Origin: Waddliaceae bacterium
Lineage (GTDB): Bacteria > Chlamydiota > Chlamydiia > Chlamydiales > SLFE01
Direction of reading: 5' to 3'
DNA: 17,459 bases
NCBI GenBank assembly: GCA_007124415.1
Contig: SLFE01000227.1
Coordinates: 1 to 17,459 of the forward strand
The notes beneath the pieces are model-generated. The model did no database searches. It saw only the letters and a list, made by a program, of their open reading frames with translations, and was not told the DNA's origin. The position numbers and the translations under genes were made by a program. Position 1 is the stretch's first letter. Every line of letters begins with the position of its first letter. Shown here one piece after another: positions 6,878-14,942 of this stretch.

Positions 6878-7700
6878 CACGTTTCCTCCCTTCGATAATT
6901 TCCAGCGTCTGCACAGGGTCTTTTCCAAGCCACCACGCCTCGGTAGGAGCGGTGATGCGCGATCCCAACGTCATCAAATATTGATAGATCGCTTCGAACC
7001 GGTAATTGGGGATGCCCACTTCGGCCAACCTAACCCCTCTGGGATCGAAATCGAAGAAGTGGCGAAACGATGGCATAATACTGCCGGCGCTTTCTGTTCG
7101 CGGCTCCCAAAAATGGGATTTATGCCAATCGCGGCTCGGCCTTTTAATGGCCTCGCGGGACAGGTCGGGAGCGATCCTCCTCGTACCGGCAAAAGTGACC
7201 TTTTGATAGATGTACTCGTTCGGCGACGACGGCGGAGCGGGATAAGATTCAGAACCGTTGAGAACAACGTCTTGCACAAGAGTCCTGGTCTGCTGGGTAT
7301 GACAATACCAGCAGCCTTCATGGGCGTAGATCGTCTCTCCCAATTCGATCAGCTCTTTCCGCGAGCGGAAACCGAGTTCGGGACTCTCCAGCTCGGCAAC
7401 GCTTTCAATCGGCTTTCCGGCAGGGTCGAACCGCCACCCCCTCCTGAGTCCGGTGCCGAAGGGGCTGATCCGATACTCTTGGGGATTTTTAACAAAGATC
7501 ACGCCCGGATCCCGATGCCAGGGCTGTTTGGTCTCATCGTCTAAAATCAAATAATCATTGTCGACAAAATCTTCAATCAGTCCATCGGATCTTGAAAGGC
7601 TGAACGCCTCGTCAAGGCCGGGATCGTAAAGCTCTAAAATTTTGTATGCGATATGCGGCCTACCTTCATCCCTGGCTTGCCCCTGAAGCTGCTCCCTCAA
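6858..7700 (-). CDS. ccoO: CcoO-like cytochrome c domain, downstream part of a split gene
   Basis: CcoO is the mono-haem subunit of cbb3 oxidase that passes electrons to CcoN from the periplasmic side. This frame has CWYCH (residues 130-134) within ETIYAHEGCWYCHTQQTR, close to the CcoO consensus REGCYNCHSQ. IAPDLSR and DWHKSHFWEPR follow, then the axial methionine in GSIMPSF (Met209). About 110 residues of unassigned sequence precede the haem domain. It has no signal peptide or membrane span of its own, yet a c-type haem must be attached outside the membrane. The first start is TTG 7700, without a ribosome-binding site. The same frame continues upstream for nine more codons to TAA 7728-7730, directly joining the 134-residue upstream segment, which has the missing membrane helix. 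I read both as one interrupted ccoO. Confidence 0.75.
   Translation of the reverse strand: MREQLQGQARDEGRPHIAYKILELYDPGLDEAFSLSRSDGLIEDFVDNDYLILDDETKQPWHRDPGVIFVKNPQEYRISPFGTGLRRGWRFDPAGKPIESVAELESPELGFRSRKELIELGETIYAHEGCWYCHTQQTRTLVQDVVLNGSESYPAPPSSPNEYIYQKVTFAGTRRIAPDLSREAIKRPSRDWHKSHFWEPRTESAGSIMPSFRHFFDFDPRGVRLAEVGIPNYRFEAIYQYLMTLGSRITAPTEAWWLGKDPVQTLEIIEGRKRVERDSG
6885..6889 (-). promoter_or_regulatory. Shine-Dalgarno site of the ccoQ-like gene
   Basis: A strong GGAGG on the minus strand lies inside the end of the ccoO-like frame. It is 7 bases before TTG 6877, which makes that unusual codon the preferred start. Confidence 0.6.
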
Positions 7701-7727
7701 ATCCAGGGCTGCCTGTCTGGCGTCAAA

Positions 7728-8132
7728 TTATTGGGAAAAAAGGGGCTCGCGAAGCAAAAGGAGCTCGGAAGTGAGCTTCAAAGTCGTATCACCGTGTTTG
7801 GTGACATATTTTTCAAGGTGAGGCGGCGCCACAATTCTAAAAGAATAATCTTCTTCAAAGGAAAGAAGGGTAAAATGCTTAACAAGACGCTCGACAAACT
7901 CAAGCCTTCTGATGCCGGTGGCCTGGCTGCTGATAAAAAAATTGGGATCCGCGACCTCGTACATCTGCACTTGGTAGTAGCTTGACGGCTCCCTCCATGT
8001 GGGATCGATATGCTGCGGGGCGATCAAAGTGACGATTATCGCTGTTGAGAAGAGGAGCGCAATCCCGCAAAAGGTGAACAAAAGCGACCGATGAACGGTA
8101 TCCATGAATTTCAGATACCTTCTTTCTTTCAT
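7728..8132 (-). CDS. Membrane-anchor segment of the split CcoO-like protein
   Basis: This is a 134-residue frame. A basic start (MKERRYLKF) is followed by one membrane span at about 16-38 (LLFTFCGIALLFSTAIIV) and a polar region that should face the periplasm. Its ATG overlaps the ccoN stop as ATGA, so it is translationally coupled to ccoN exactly where ccoO normally sits. It ends at TAA 7728-7730, and the downstream CcoO-like haem domain continues in the same reading frame. Taken together (134 codons, stop, 289 codons) they form a plausible membrane-anchored cytochrome c of about 424 codons, longer than the roughly 200-240 residues usual for CcoO. Alone, this segment has no haem site and no recognisable function. 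It could also be a separate anchor subunit; I consider that less likely. Confidence 0.7.
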   Translation of the reverse strand: MKERRYLKFMDTVHRSLLFTFCGIALLFSTAIIVTLIAPQHIDPTWREPSSYYQVQMYEVADPNFFISSQATGIRRLEFVERLVKHFTLLSFEEDYSFRIVAPPHLEKYVTKHGDTTLKLTSELLLLREPLFSQ

Positions 8133-9574
8133 GACTTCACCTCGGCTTTAATTTCTGCTGCATCTTCCCTCGGCTTCAACATAACCGTATTGAAGATGTT
8201 GACCACAAATAAAATGTTGGCAACAAGAACAATGATTCCCCCTATGCTGCGAAGAAGCCACCAGGGGTAGGTAAGGGCCAGCGTTTCCAAAAAGGGGAGA
8301 TGGCTTAAATTGCTTTTAAAATCGGCATAACTGGTTCCCGTCGCCCAGCTGGCCCACATAAGCCCTTGCAGGTAGCCTCCGATCCAAAGCGACAGAATGA
8401 ACGGGACGCTGCCGAAAACATTCAGCGCAAATGACCAGTCGGCCAGCCTTTTCGACCAAAGCGGCTTTTTGGTGATTACGGGAACGACGTAATAGATCCC
8501 CGCTATCGCAAAAAATGTAAACGTGCCGTAAAGGGCGATGTGGGAGTGCCCGATGACCCAATCGGTTTTGGACGTGATCTCATTGATATTGCGAACGGCC
8601 ATAAACGAACCTTGAACTGATGTGATCAGATAAAAGATATTGCCCATCACAATAAAGCGGACCGGCGCGCTCTGGGTATACTGCTTCCAATTAGGGTGGA
8701 GAGTGGCAAAAATGTTGAGCACAACGGTAAACACAGGGATGAACAGCCAGACCGAAAAGATAATCGAGACTGTCTGGATCCACTGCGTGATCGGTCCGTG
8801 GATAATGTGATGGGCCCCGACCCACCCGTAAATGAAGGCCAGCGACCAAAAACCGATCATCGACAACTTGTGACTGTAAATCGGCGTATTGGCAAGCTTT
8901 GGCAAATAATAATAGGCGATAGCCAAGCCGAGGGGAGTGAAGATCAAGCCCACAAGGTTGTGCACATAAAAAAACTGGGCATTGACGCGGGAAATTCCCC
9001 GGGGCAGAAATTCTAAAGTGAAGCCGCCCACCCAAATGATCACCGTGGCCCAAACCATCGCGGCAAGAACATACCACATCGAGACATAGAGCTTTTCATT
9101 CTTGCGGTAATATGTGGTCGCATAAAAATTAAAAAGGGTCATCACCCAGGCGACGACAAGCATCGGCTTGACGGGAAGCCACCCGACAAACATGGGCGTC
9201 TCGTCATACTCCCAGCCGTAATTGGTTCCGAACGGATAGGAAAACTGGCTGGGAATGAGCGCCAGCCACCAAAGAGCAATCGAAACGTAGGCGAGCTTAA
9301 CGCTCCATATCCTGGTTCCGCAAAGTCTTTGCACCAAAAAATAACAAAGCCCCAGGTTTGCCGACAGAAGCCAAAGGAACAAAATGCCCATCACATGGAC
9401 GGGGCGCAATTTTCCGAAATGAATGTATTCGCCGGAAAAATAATCGGGAAAAATGAATGCGTTAAAGGAAATGAAAAGGCCGACTGTCATTCCCACGATC
9501 ATAAAACACATGGCAGGGTAGATCAGCCACTGCGTCGGGCCGTCATGATATTTCGGAGCTTTAGCTTCAGTCAT
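8129..9574 (-). CDS. ccoN: cbb3-type haem-copper oxidase catalytic subunit I (CcoN)
   Basis: CcoN reduces oxygen to water at a haem b3-CuB centre in the inner membrane. The 481 residues form about 12 hydrophobic segments. Visible ligands are His60 (RPVHV, low-spin haem b), His205 (QFFYVHN, CuB), His255 and His256 (GAHH, CuB), and His343 and His345 (IGHSHIALYG, the haem b3 and haem b pair). Tyr249, six residues before the His pair, is at the place of the cbb3-specific Tyr that cross-links to the CuB histidine, so the active site looks complete. The Glu usually found in the STFEGP segment of helix VIII is Gln321 here (TSVQGSF). The ATG overlaps the end of the giant cytochrome c by 8 bases (ATGACTGA), and the stop overlaps the next gene by 4. 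Confidence 0.93.
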   Translation of the reverse strand: MTEAKAPKYHDGPTQWLIYPAMCFMIVGMTVGLFISFNAFIFPDYFSGEYIHFGKLRPVHVMGILFLWLLSANLGLCYFLVQRLCGTRIWSVKLAYVSIALWWLALIPSQFSYPFGTNYGWEYDETPMFVGWLPVKPMLVVAWVMTLFNFYATTYYRKNEKLYVSMWYVLAAMVWATVIIWVGGFTLEFLPRGISRVNAQFFYVHNLVGLIFTPLGLAIAYYYLPKLANTPIYSHKLSMIGFWSLAFIYGWVGAHHIIHGPITQWIQTVSIIFSVWLFIPVFTVVLNIFATLHPNWKQYTQSAPVRFIVMGNIFYLITSVQGSFMAVRNINEITSKTDWVIGHSHIALYGTFTFFAIAGIYYVVPVITKKPLWSKRLADWSFALNVFGSVPFILSLWIGGYLQGLMWASWATGTSYADFKSNLSHLPFLETLALTYPWWLLRSIGGIIVLVANILFVVNIFNTVMLKPREDAAEIKAEVKS

Positions 9575-12500
9575 CGGTCTCTTCCAAAGTTCTTAGTTTT
9601 TTTAAATAATCATGATAGGCTTTCATCTGCTTATCGCGCAAACGGCCCGCTTGGGAAAATGTCGAAACAACCTCCCTTTCAAGCTGCCGCCGGCTGTCCA
9701 ATTCCGTTTCGATTTCGGACAGCCGCTCTTTTTGTTCTGGAGTGGCCATTTTTCCCTCTTCGATCGTCTTTTGACGCTCCAGGCCTTGAATGTCTTCGCG
9801 TATTACCTTCAGCATCTTTTGCTGAACTTCTTCCAAACGGTCATCATCGCTGCGCCGCTCCTCAAGCTCTCCCTCTTTGTAGGAAAAGTGGATCTCGTTT
9901 GCCTGTACGGCCTGCAGCATATCGTCAAAGACGGCAGAGGGTCCGTAAACATTGAAAATCAGATCGCCCAGCCCCTTGTAGAGGTTCCTTTCCTCTTGAA
10001 CCTGTTCTATCAGCTCATGAAGGATTTGATCGGTCTCGCGATACCTTCGCAATTGCCTGATTGCTTCGAGCTCTTTGCTGTAAAGTTCGGCTGTATCTGC
10101 CGGCTCGGCCTCCCCGGCTTCGACCAGAGCCTCAATCCGCTGCCTCGTCATTCGGCTCTCGTGAGCCTCTTTTTCAAGACTTTGAATCTTATCCGTTCCT
10201 CTCGCCCTGGCATCCTGAAGCGCCCATACCGGCACTTGAAAAACCGTGTAAAGGACATTTTCGAACTGCTGGTATGCCCTTCTTTGCTCGGTCAGGCTGC
10301 GAATGAACATCACCAGCTGCAGCCGCTGCAAAGAAGTGGTCTGATCGCCGAAAGCAATCATGGACGTTCCTGGTACGCCAAAATAGATCGAGCGGAGAAG
10401 CCTTAGGTCGTCGCGGCTTTCGATCCAAGGGAGATTGATCAGCATTCGGGGCTTGGCATCTTCCATCACTCCTGCGCGAAGGCCGGCGCCATCGGCATCC
10501 CTTCCGTGGCAGACAGCGCAGTTAAGATCGAATAGGGCCTTCCCTGCGGCCAAATTCCTCTCGGTATAATACTTTTTCTTAATATAGTAATGATACTCCT
10601 CAGGCCCTCCGAAAGGGTTGGGAGCGACATCGAAAACATCATCGACAGAAAGATCGGGCGGCCGGGCGGCAGTGGGGTTGAGCGAGACAAGATAGTCCAC
10701 GCCCGGCGGCAATCCCAAGCTTGACTGCGGTTCGGAATCAAGGATATCTCCGGCCCTCCTGAGCTCTTCAATCACATCTTCGGGAGTATACTGCCATTTT
10801 CTCACATCCTCAACGGGGAACATGATCCTCTCGCCGATAAGGTCGCGATAAATCCAGTTCACAAGTTCTACGGCCTCATCCTCTGTAAGTACGGGAGTGT
10901 CGTTTTTAAAATCCTTATCATGAGGAGTCTCACCCCATGGAGGCATAGGTGTTCCGTATATGCCGTGAACGATTGAGTGAACAGCTCTTTCCCTTGTCAG
11001 ATTGCGCAAAAAGACGGGGTTGGCAAGACTTTTCGGAACCGGATAAATCCATTCGGAAACCGGCCCGTTGCCCTTCAGTTCCGGCCCGTGGCACTGGGCG
11101 CACAGCGTCTGGAAGGCCGATTCGGGATCAAAGCCTTTTATTTCCCACACTTCCCTAAGTTCGCCGAGATTTTTTTGCGCCAGCGCGTTGAGCATATAGG
11201 TCAGGGCCAAAAATTTGGTATTGTCAAAAGGAAACACCGGCATTATCGACTGGGCGATCAGCGCCGAAGGGTTCCAAAAATGCTCCATCAGCCATTTGTC
11301 GGAACGGTATATTCCCGACCAGTTCGGCCGCGGCCCGACCAACCTGCCCAAACCGTATTCCTGAACATACATCAGCATGACGCGGCGAACCCTCTCTTTC
11401 CAGGCGTCAAGGCTTTCTTGATCATCCCGGTATTGGTGGTTTTTCGCTCTGGAAGCAAATTTAAAATTGTCGTAAAACGATTCGATCAGCTTGGGGTATT
11501 TTCTTTCGATTTCCTCTAGAATGGCTCCCTGCCTCACGCCGTCGACTATTTTTTCGTCGATCTCGTCTTTGTGCTCATCGATTGCCCTGACTACGCTCGA
11601 CCCGAAGGCATCTTCCGGAAACAGCCTCCGGAACCACTGCCGCTCCTCATACAGTTCGGTGAAAGACGGGTCGTTTTTTTCAACCGCGAAGCCGACATTC
11701 GAATCGAACCCTTTGAGCCGGTGGCATGAGGCGCAGCCCTCGGAGGCAAAGATCTCCATCGACCGCCTCACATCCCTGATCTGGCTTGGAGAAACGGGCT
11801 CTTCCCATTCATTTTTCTTTCCGGCCTCCCAAGCCCTGAGCCTGGCCTCGTTCTCCATGCCCTGCCGCGACTGATTGGCGGGCCTCTGGGCCAGAAGGAA
11901 AGTCATAAGATCTTCGAGCTCTTCATGGTCCAAGTGAAAATTCGGCATCGTCGAAGTTCTCAAGTCGGCCTGAGGCCAGACAATCGACTCTTTGAGGTAC
12001 CACGGCTCGAGCAGTCCGGCGTCTGTCAATTCCGGAGCGATTCCTCCTCTGGCAAGCCCTGTGATTCTGTGGCAAGCATAGCAGGCCTGCGAAAAGAAAA
12101 GCTCTTCTCCCCTCTGGAATGAAGGAGTCAGACGGTCGATATCGGTTTGCAGCCCAGAAATCATCTCAGGGGATTCAGCAGCGCTCCTCACAGCATAGGT
12201 CACATTATCAATGCTGACTTGCAATTTCTGCTGCTGCTCAAGCGTTTCGGCTTTTTTGTGCATCGATCCCGGTTTGCCTTCTGCTTTTTCCCGCTTCAAA
12301 AACTCTTTCATCTGTTCGAGGGTCATATCCTCATCTTCGTCGAAGGCTTTCTGCAGAGCCTCCACGACTTGCATCGAGCCGAGAAGCTCAATGAGATCGC
12401 GGTCGATTATCTTGAGGATTTTCTTTTCTTTTTCGGGATCTTCTTCCGCCTCGACGATCGATTTTCTGAGATATTCAATATTGCCCTGAATTTTTTCCAG

Positions 12501-13532
12501 CTCATCGGGAGATCGCGTGTAGTCTTTGGCCTGCTCTTCAAGCGTCTTCATCGTTTCCTCGGCGCCCCGCTCCTGCAGAAATTTTCTCAGCGACAAGAGC
12601 GCGACAAGAGCGTTGTACTCCTGCTCAAATCCTCTTCTAATCACGCTTAGCTGGTCGGACTTTCTTTCGGCCGTCCGAAGAATTTTAGTGGAGATATCGG
12701 ACAATTTTCGGCTTGTGGGCCTGTGGCAGAGAACGCACTTGGCCTGAATCAAATTGCCCACCAGTAAAGGGGTCGTTTGGAAAAGGAGCCTGTGGCCCGG
12801 TTTTGCGTTGAACACCCTGGAAAATTTTGGGTCGTTGTCGGGATCCGATTCAAGAAATTCGGGCACAGGGCCCATATAGGTTTCCTCGTACTCGCCGTCA
12901 TAGACAGGCCCGTGCGCGCGGTCGACCTCAAGGCTCCGTCCGTTGCCGCTATGGCAGACAGTGCAGCCGTATTCATCCACGGGGTGATACTCGAACGGCC
13001 GCGTCTCCCGTCCGATGAGCGGGTGCATAATGAGCGCTTTATCTGCCCGGTATTCATGCTCGCCGGACCGGACGGTTTTGAGCGACTCGAGCCGGTCGGC
13101 CTCGATATCGTTGCCCTCTTTTCTTAAATTCGCAATTTTTTCATCGAGTTTTTTCCATATAAAATTCGGATTAGGAACTTTTTCGGGAATGCCGTCATTA
13201 TCATAAATAATGTTTCCGTTTACATCGCGAGCAAGGGTTGTCGGAGAAAAGTGTTCGAAATCCAGAGCCACGTGGCATGAAATGCAGCGGTCGATTTTTG
13301 CCGGCCCCCTGTCTTCATCGGGTATGACGATCTGCTTGATGCCAAAACTGAACGGCGGCGGCGGAGTGCCCGTGTAAGTCGAGCGAAACTCTTCGAGCTC
13401 CACATAAATTTTTTGGAATTCCTTGTACTGCGGATAAATTTCACGGTATAAGAAAACGCCGAACAAAGCCGTTACCAAGACAGCAGTGGCTATGAGCGCG
13501 ATTTGATAATAGTCTTCAGACCTTAATTTCAT
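9567..13532 (-). CDS. Giant membrane-anchored heptahaem cytochrome c with two coiled-coil regions
   Basis: This is a 1321-residue protein. The start is ATG 13532, one base after the cytochrome b stop; it opens with MKLRSEDYY and a membrane span at about 8-28 (IALIATAVLVTALFGVFLY). There are seven haem c sites, numbered from this Met: CISCH 83, CTVCH 190, CVLCH 266, CYACH 484, CASCH 600, CAQCH 811 and CAVCH 1005. The last four look like class I domains, each followed by a likely axial Met (STMPNF, SIMPVF, GTPMPPW, GTSMIAF). The first three lack this and may be bis-His. Charged, helical, coiled-coil-like regions lie at about 285-474 and 1104-1321. Between cytochrome b and ccoN, it probably carries electrons from the bc complex to the oxidase on the periplasmic side, replacing c1, soluble c and CcoP haems. 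I know no named family with this layout. Confidence 0.88.
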   Translation of the reverse strand: MKLRSEDYYQIALIATAVLVTALFGVFLYREIYPQYKEFQKIYVELEEFRSTYTGTPPPPFSFGIKQIVIPDEDRGPAKIDRCISCHVALDFEHFSPTTLARDVNGNIIYDNDGIPEKVPNPNFIWKKLDEKIANLRKEGNDIEADRLESLKTVRSGEHEYRADKALIMHPLIGRETRPFEYHPVDEYGCTVCHSGNGRSLEVDRAHGPVYDGEYEETYMGPVPEFLESDPDNDPKFSRVFNAKPGHRLLFQTTPLLVGNLIQAKCVLCHRPTSRKLSDISTKILRTAERKSDQLSVIRRGFEQEYNALVALLSLRKFLQERGAEETMKTLEEQAKDYTRSPDELEKIQGNIEYLRKSIVEAEEDPEKEKKILKIIDRDLIELLGSMQVVEALQKAFDEDEDMTLEQMKEFLKREKAEGKPGSMHKKAETLEQQQKLQVSIDNVTYAVRSAAESPEMISGLQTDIDRLTPSFQRGEELFFSQACYACHRITGLARGGIAPELTDAGLLEPWYLKESIVWPQADLRTSTMPNFHLDHEELEDLMTFLLAQRPANQSRQGMENEARLRAWEAGKKNEWEEPVSPSQIRDVRRSMEIFASEGCASCHRLKGFDSNVGFAVEKNDPSFTELYEERQWFRRLFPEDAFGSSVVRAIDEHKDEIDEKIVDGVRQGAILEEIERKYPKLIESFYDNFKFASRAKNHQYRDDQESLDAWKERVRRVMLMYVQEYGLGRLVGPRPNWSGIYRSDKWLMEHFWNPSALIAQSIMPVFPFDNTKFLALTYMLNALAQKNLGELREVWEIKGFDPESAFQTLCAQCHGPELKGNGPVSEWIYPVPKSLANPVFLRNLTRERAVHSIVHGIYGTPMPPWGETPHDKDFKNDTPVLTEDEAVELVNWIYRDLIGERIMFPVEDVRKWQYTPEDVIEELRRAGDILDSEPQSSLGLPPGVDYLVSLNPTAARPPDLSVDDVFDVAPNPFGGPEEYHYYIKKKYYTERNLAAGKALFDLNCAVCHGRDADGAGLRAGVMEDAKPRMLINLPWIESRDDLRLLRSIYFGVPGTSMIAFGDQTTSLQRLQLVMFIRSLTEQRRAYQQFENVLYTVFQVPVWALQDARARGTDKIQSLEKEAHESRMTRQRIEALVEAGEAEPADTAELYSKELEAIRQLRRYRETDQILHELIEQVQEERNLYKGLGDLIFNVYGPSAVFDDMLQAVQANEIHFSYKEGELEERRSDDDRLEEVQQKMLKVIREDIQGLERQKTIEEGKMATPEQKERLSEIETELDSRRQLEREVVSTFSQAGRLRDKQMKAYHDYLKKLRTLEETDD

Positions 13533-13533
13533 C

Positions 13534-14859
13534 TTAGTGTCTCGCAAATGTTTCTGTCCACGGCCATATCCATTCCCAATTGGCCCCTCTAAATACCGAT
13601 CCGATGACAACCAGAATTCCCATCGCTGTCATGAAAGCCGTGTAAAAAAAGACGGCCAGGTAGCGGCTCCGATGGAACCAATACCCCTCTCCATGGGGAT
13701 TGCGGTCGAGATAAGGAATAACCATCAGTCCGACCACTATCAATCCGGGTATGGCGATGCCTCCCCAAAACGCGTCGTAGGAAACCATTTCCTGCAGCCC
13801 CAAAAAGTACCAGGGGGCCTTCGACGGATTCGGCGGTTTGCTCGGGTCTGCCGGCTGCTCAAGCGGCGCGTCGATAAAACTCAGCCCCAAAACAAGCAGC
13901 GTCGAGAGGAAAAAGACCAAAAGCTCGGCGCGCAGAAGGTGCGGCCAGGTAAATACAAAATTGTACGGCCCCTTGTCGACCGTCGGGCATGTTCCCCGCA
14001 CAAGCTCCATTAAGCCATAAGTTCTTTTAACTCCCGGAGCAAACGATTCTTTCGTATCCGACCGCTGCACAACCCTGTAGGGGTCGGGGCGGATTCTGTC
14101 GGGGGGGCGGGAGAGTCCTCCGTCTTTCCGAATCCTCCAGAAGTGTACCCCGATCATAGTTCCTGTCGCCAGGGGAAGAACCGCGACATGCAGAACATAA
14201 AAACGGATCAGCGCGTCCTGCCCCACCTCGGTCGACGCGAGCAGCATCACCTTGTTGATGTTGTACTCAAAGCCGGGAATGTTCGGCGCATATCCTGCGA
14301 TTTCCGACCCTACGGTCACCGCCCAAAACGCCAGCTGGTCCCAGGGAAGGAGGTAGCCGGTAAACGATAAAAAGAGAGTGAGCACCATTAAAATCACTCC
14401 CACAACCCAGTTGAACTTTCTCGTGCTCTTGTACCCGGCAGTGTAAAACACCCGCGACATATGCAAAAAGACAAACAGCACCATCATATGGGCGCTCCAC
14501 CTGTGCATATTCCGATACATCATCGCAAAAGCCGTCGTGTCATGCCAGTCTTTCATGATCTCGAAAGCGCGGTCTTCGGCGGGAACGTAGTAAAACATTA
14601 GAATCACGCCCGTGATTGTCAAAAGGATAAACAAGCTTGCCGTGATCGTTCCCAGACCCAAAGTGTAAAACGGATCAATCGAGTGCTTGTGGCATTTGAC
14701 AGGGTGAAAATGAAGAAAGAAGTTTTTGAAGACAATTTCCGACCGGTCGACATCATTATTGGGATAGTTGTGCCGAAAAATCGACCGGACGAAATTCGCC
14801 GGCAGCCTAGCAATATGCTCTGCCCATGTTTCCCGTGGTCTTCCTTTAAATACTGCCAT
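13534..14859 (-). CDS. petB: Cytochrome b of a quinol:cytochrome c oxidoreductase (fused b6 and subunit IV type)
   Basis: This 441-residue protein carries the two b haems and the quinol sites of the bc complex in the inner membrane. The haem-ligand pairs are His119/His133 in MHRWSAHMMVLFVFLH and His224/His239 in LHVAVLPLATGTMIGVHF; the 14- and 15-residue spacings suit a b6-like protein. The C-terminal half carries the subunit IV part, with KAPWYFLGLQEM at 347-358 in place of the PEWY Qo motif, a variant I recall from other bacterial bc complexes. The position that holds the cysteine for the extra c-type haem in b6 proteins is Thr66 (FYTLGLG), so that haem is probably absent. AAGGA at 14865-14869 lies 5 bases before ATG. 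The gene is separated from the Rieske gene by an 83-base gap that contains a terminator-like hairpin. Confidence 0.92.
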   Translation of the reverse strand: MAVFKGRPRETWAEHIARLPANFVRSIFRHNYPNNDVDRSEIVFKNFFLHFHPVKCHKHSIDPFYTLGLGTITASLFILLTITGVILMFYYVPAEDRAFEIMKDWHDTTAFAMMYRNMHRWSAHMMVLFVFLHMSRVFYTAGYKSTRKFNWVVGVILMVLTLFLSFTGYLLPWDQLAFWAVTVGSEIAGYAPNIPGFEYNINKVMLLASTEVGQDALIRFYVLHVAVLPLATGTMIGVHFWRIRKDGGLSRPPDRIRPDPYRVVQRSDTKESFAPGVKRTYGLMELVRGTCPTVDKGPYNFVFTWPHLLRAELLVFFLSTLLVLGLSFIDAPLEQPADPSKPPNPSKAPWYFLGLQEMVSYDAFWGGIAIPGLIVVGLMVIPYLDRNPHGEGYWFHRSRYLAVFFYTAFMTAMGILVVIGSVFRGANWEWIWPWTETFARH

Positions 14860-14905
14860 ACAGTTCCTTGTTCATCTGTTTGGAGAGGATTGCAACCCCT
14901 TCCCC

Positions 14906-14936
14906 AAAAAATAATCCTCGTCCTTAGGGGGACGAG
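14906..14936 (-). terminator. Intrinsic terminator-like hairpin between the Rieske and cytochrome b genes
   Basis: On the minus strand CTCGTCC and GGACGAG form a perfect 7-bp stem around the loop CCCTAA (plus-strand arms 14917-14923 and 14930-14936). The stem is followed by G, then ATTATTTTTT. It starts 6 bases after the Rieske stop codon and inside what otherwise looks like one operon. It could attenuate transcription into cytochrome b and the oxidase genes. Confidence 0.6.
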
Positions 14937-14942
14937 AGTGAT

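Noticed and set aside
6981..7544. 187-residue plus-strand frame opposite the CcoO-like gene, and similar frames opposite the giant cytochrome c
   Set aside because: They are antisense shadows; the minus-strand frames carry haem motifs and operon overlaps.
13533..13610. Giant cytochrome c starting at 13610
   Set aside because: The extra 26 residues overlap the end of cytochrome b and are hydrophilic; ATG 13532, one base after the cytochrome b stop and just before the membrane helix, is the natural start.
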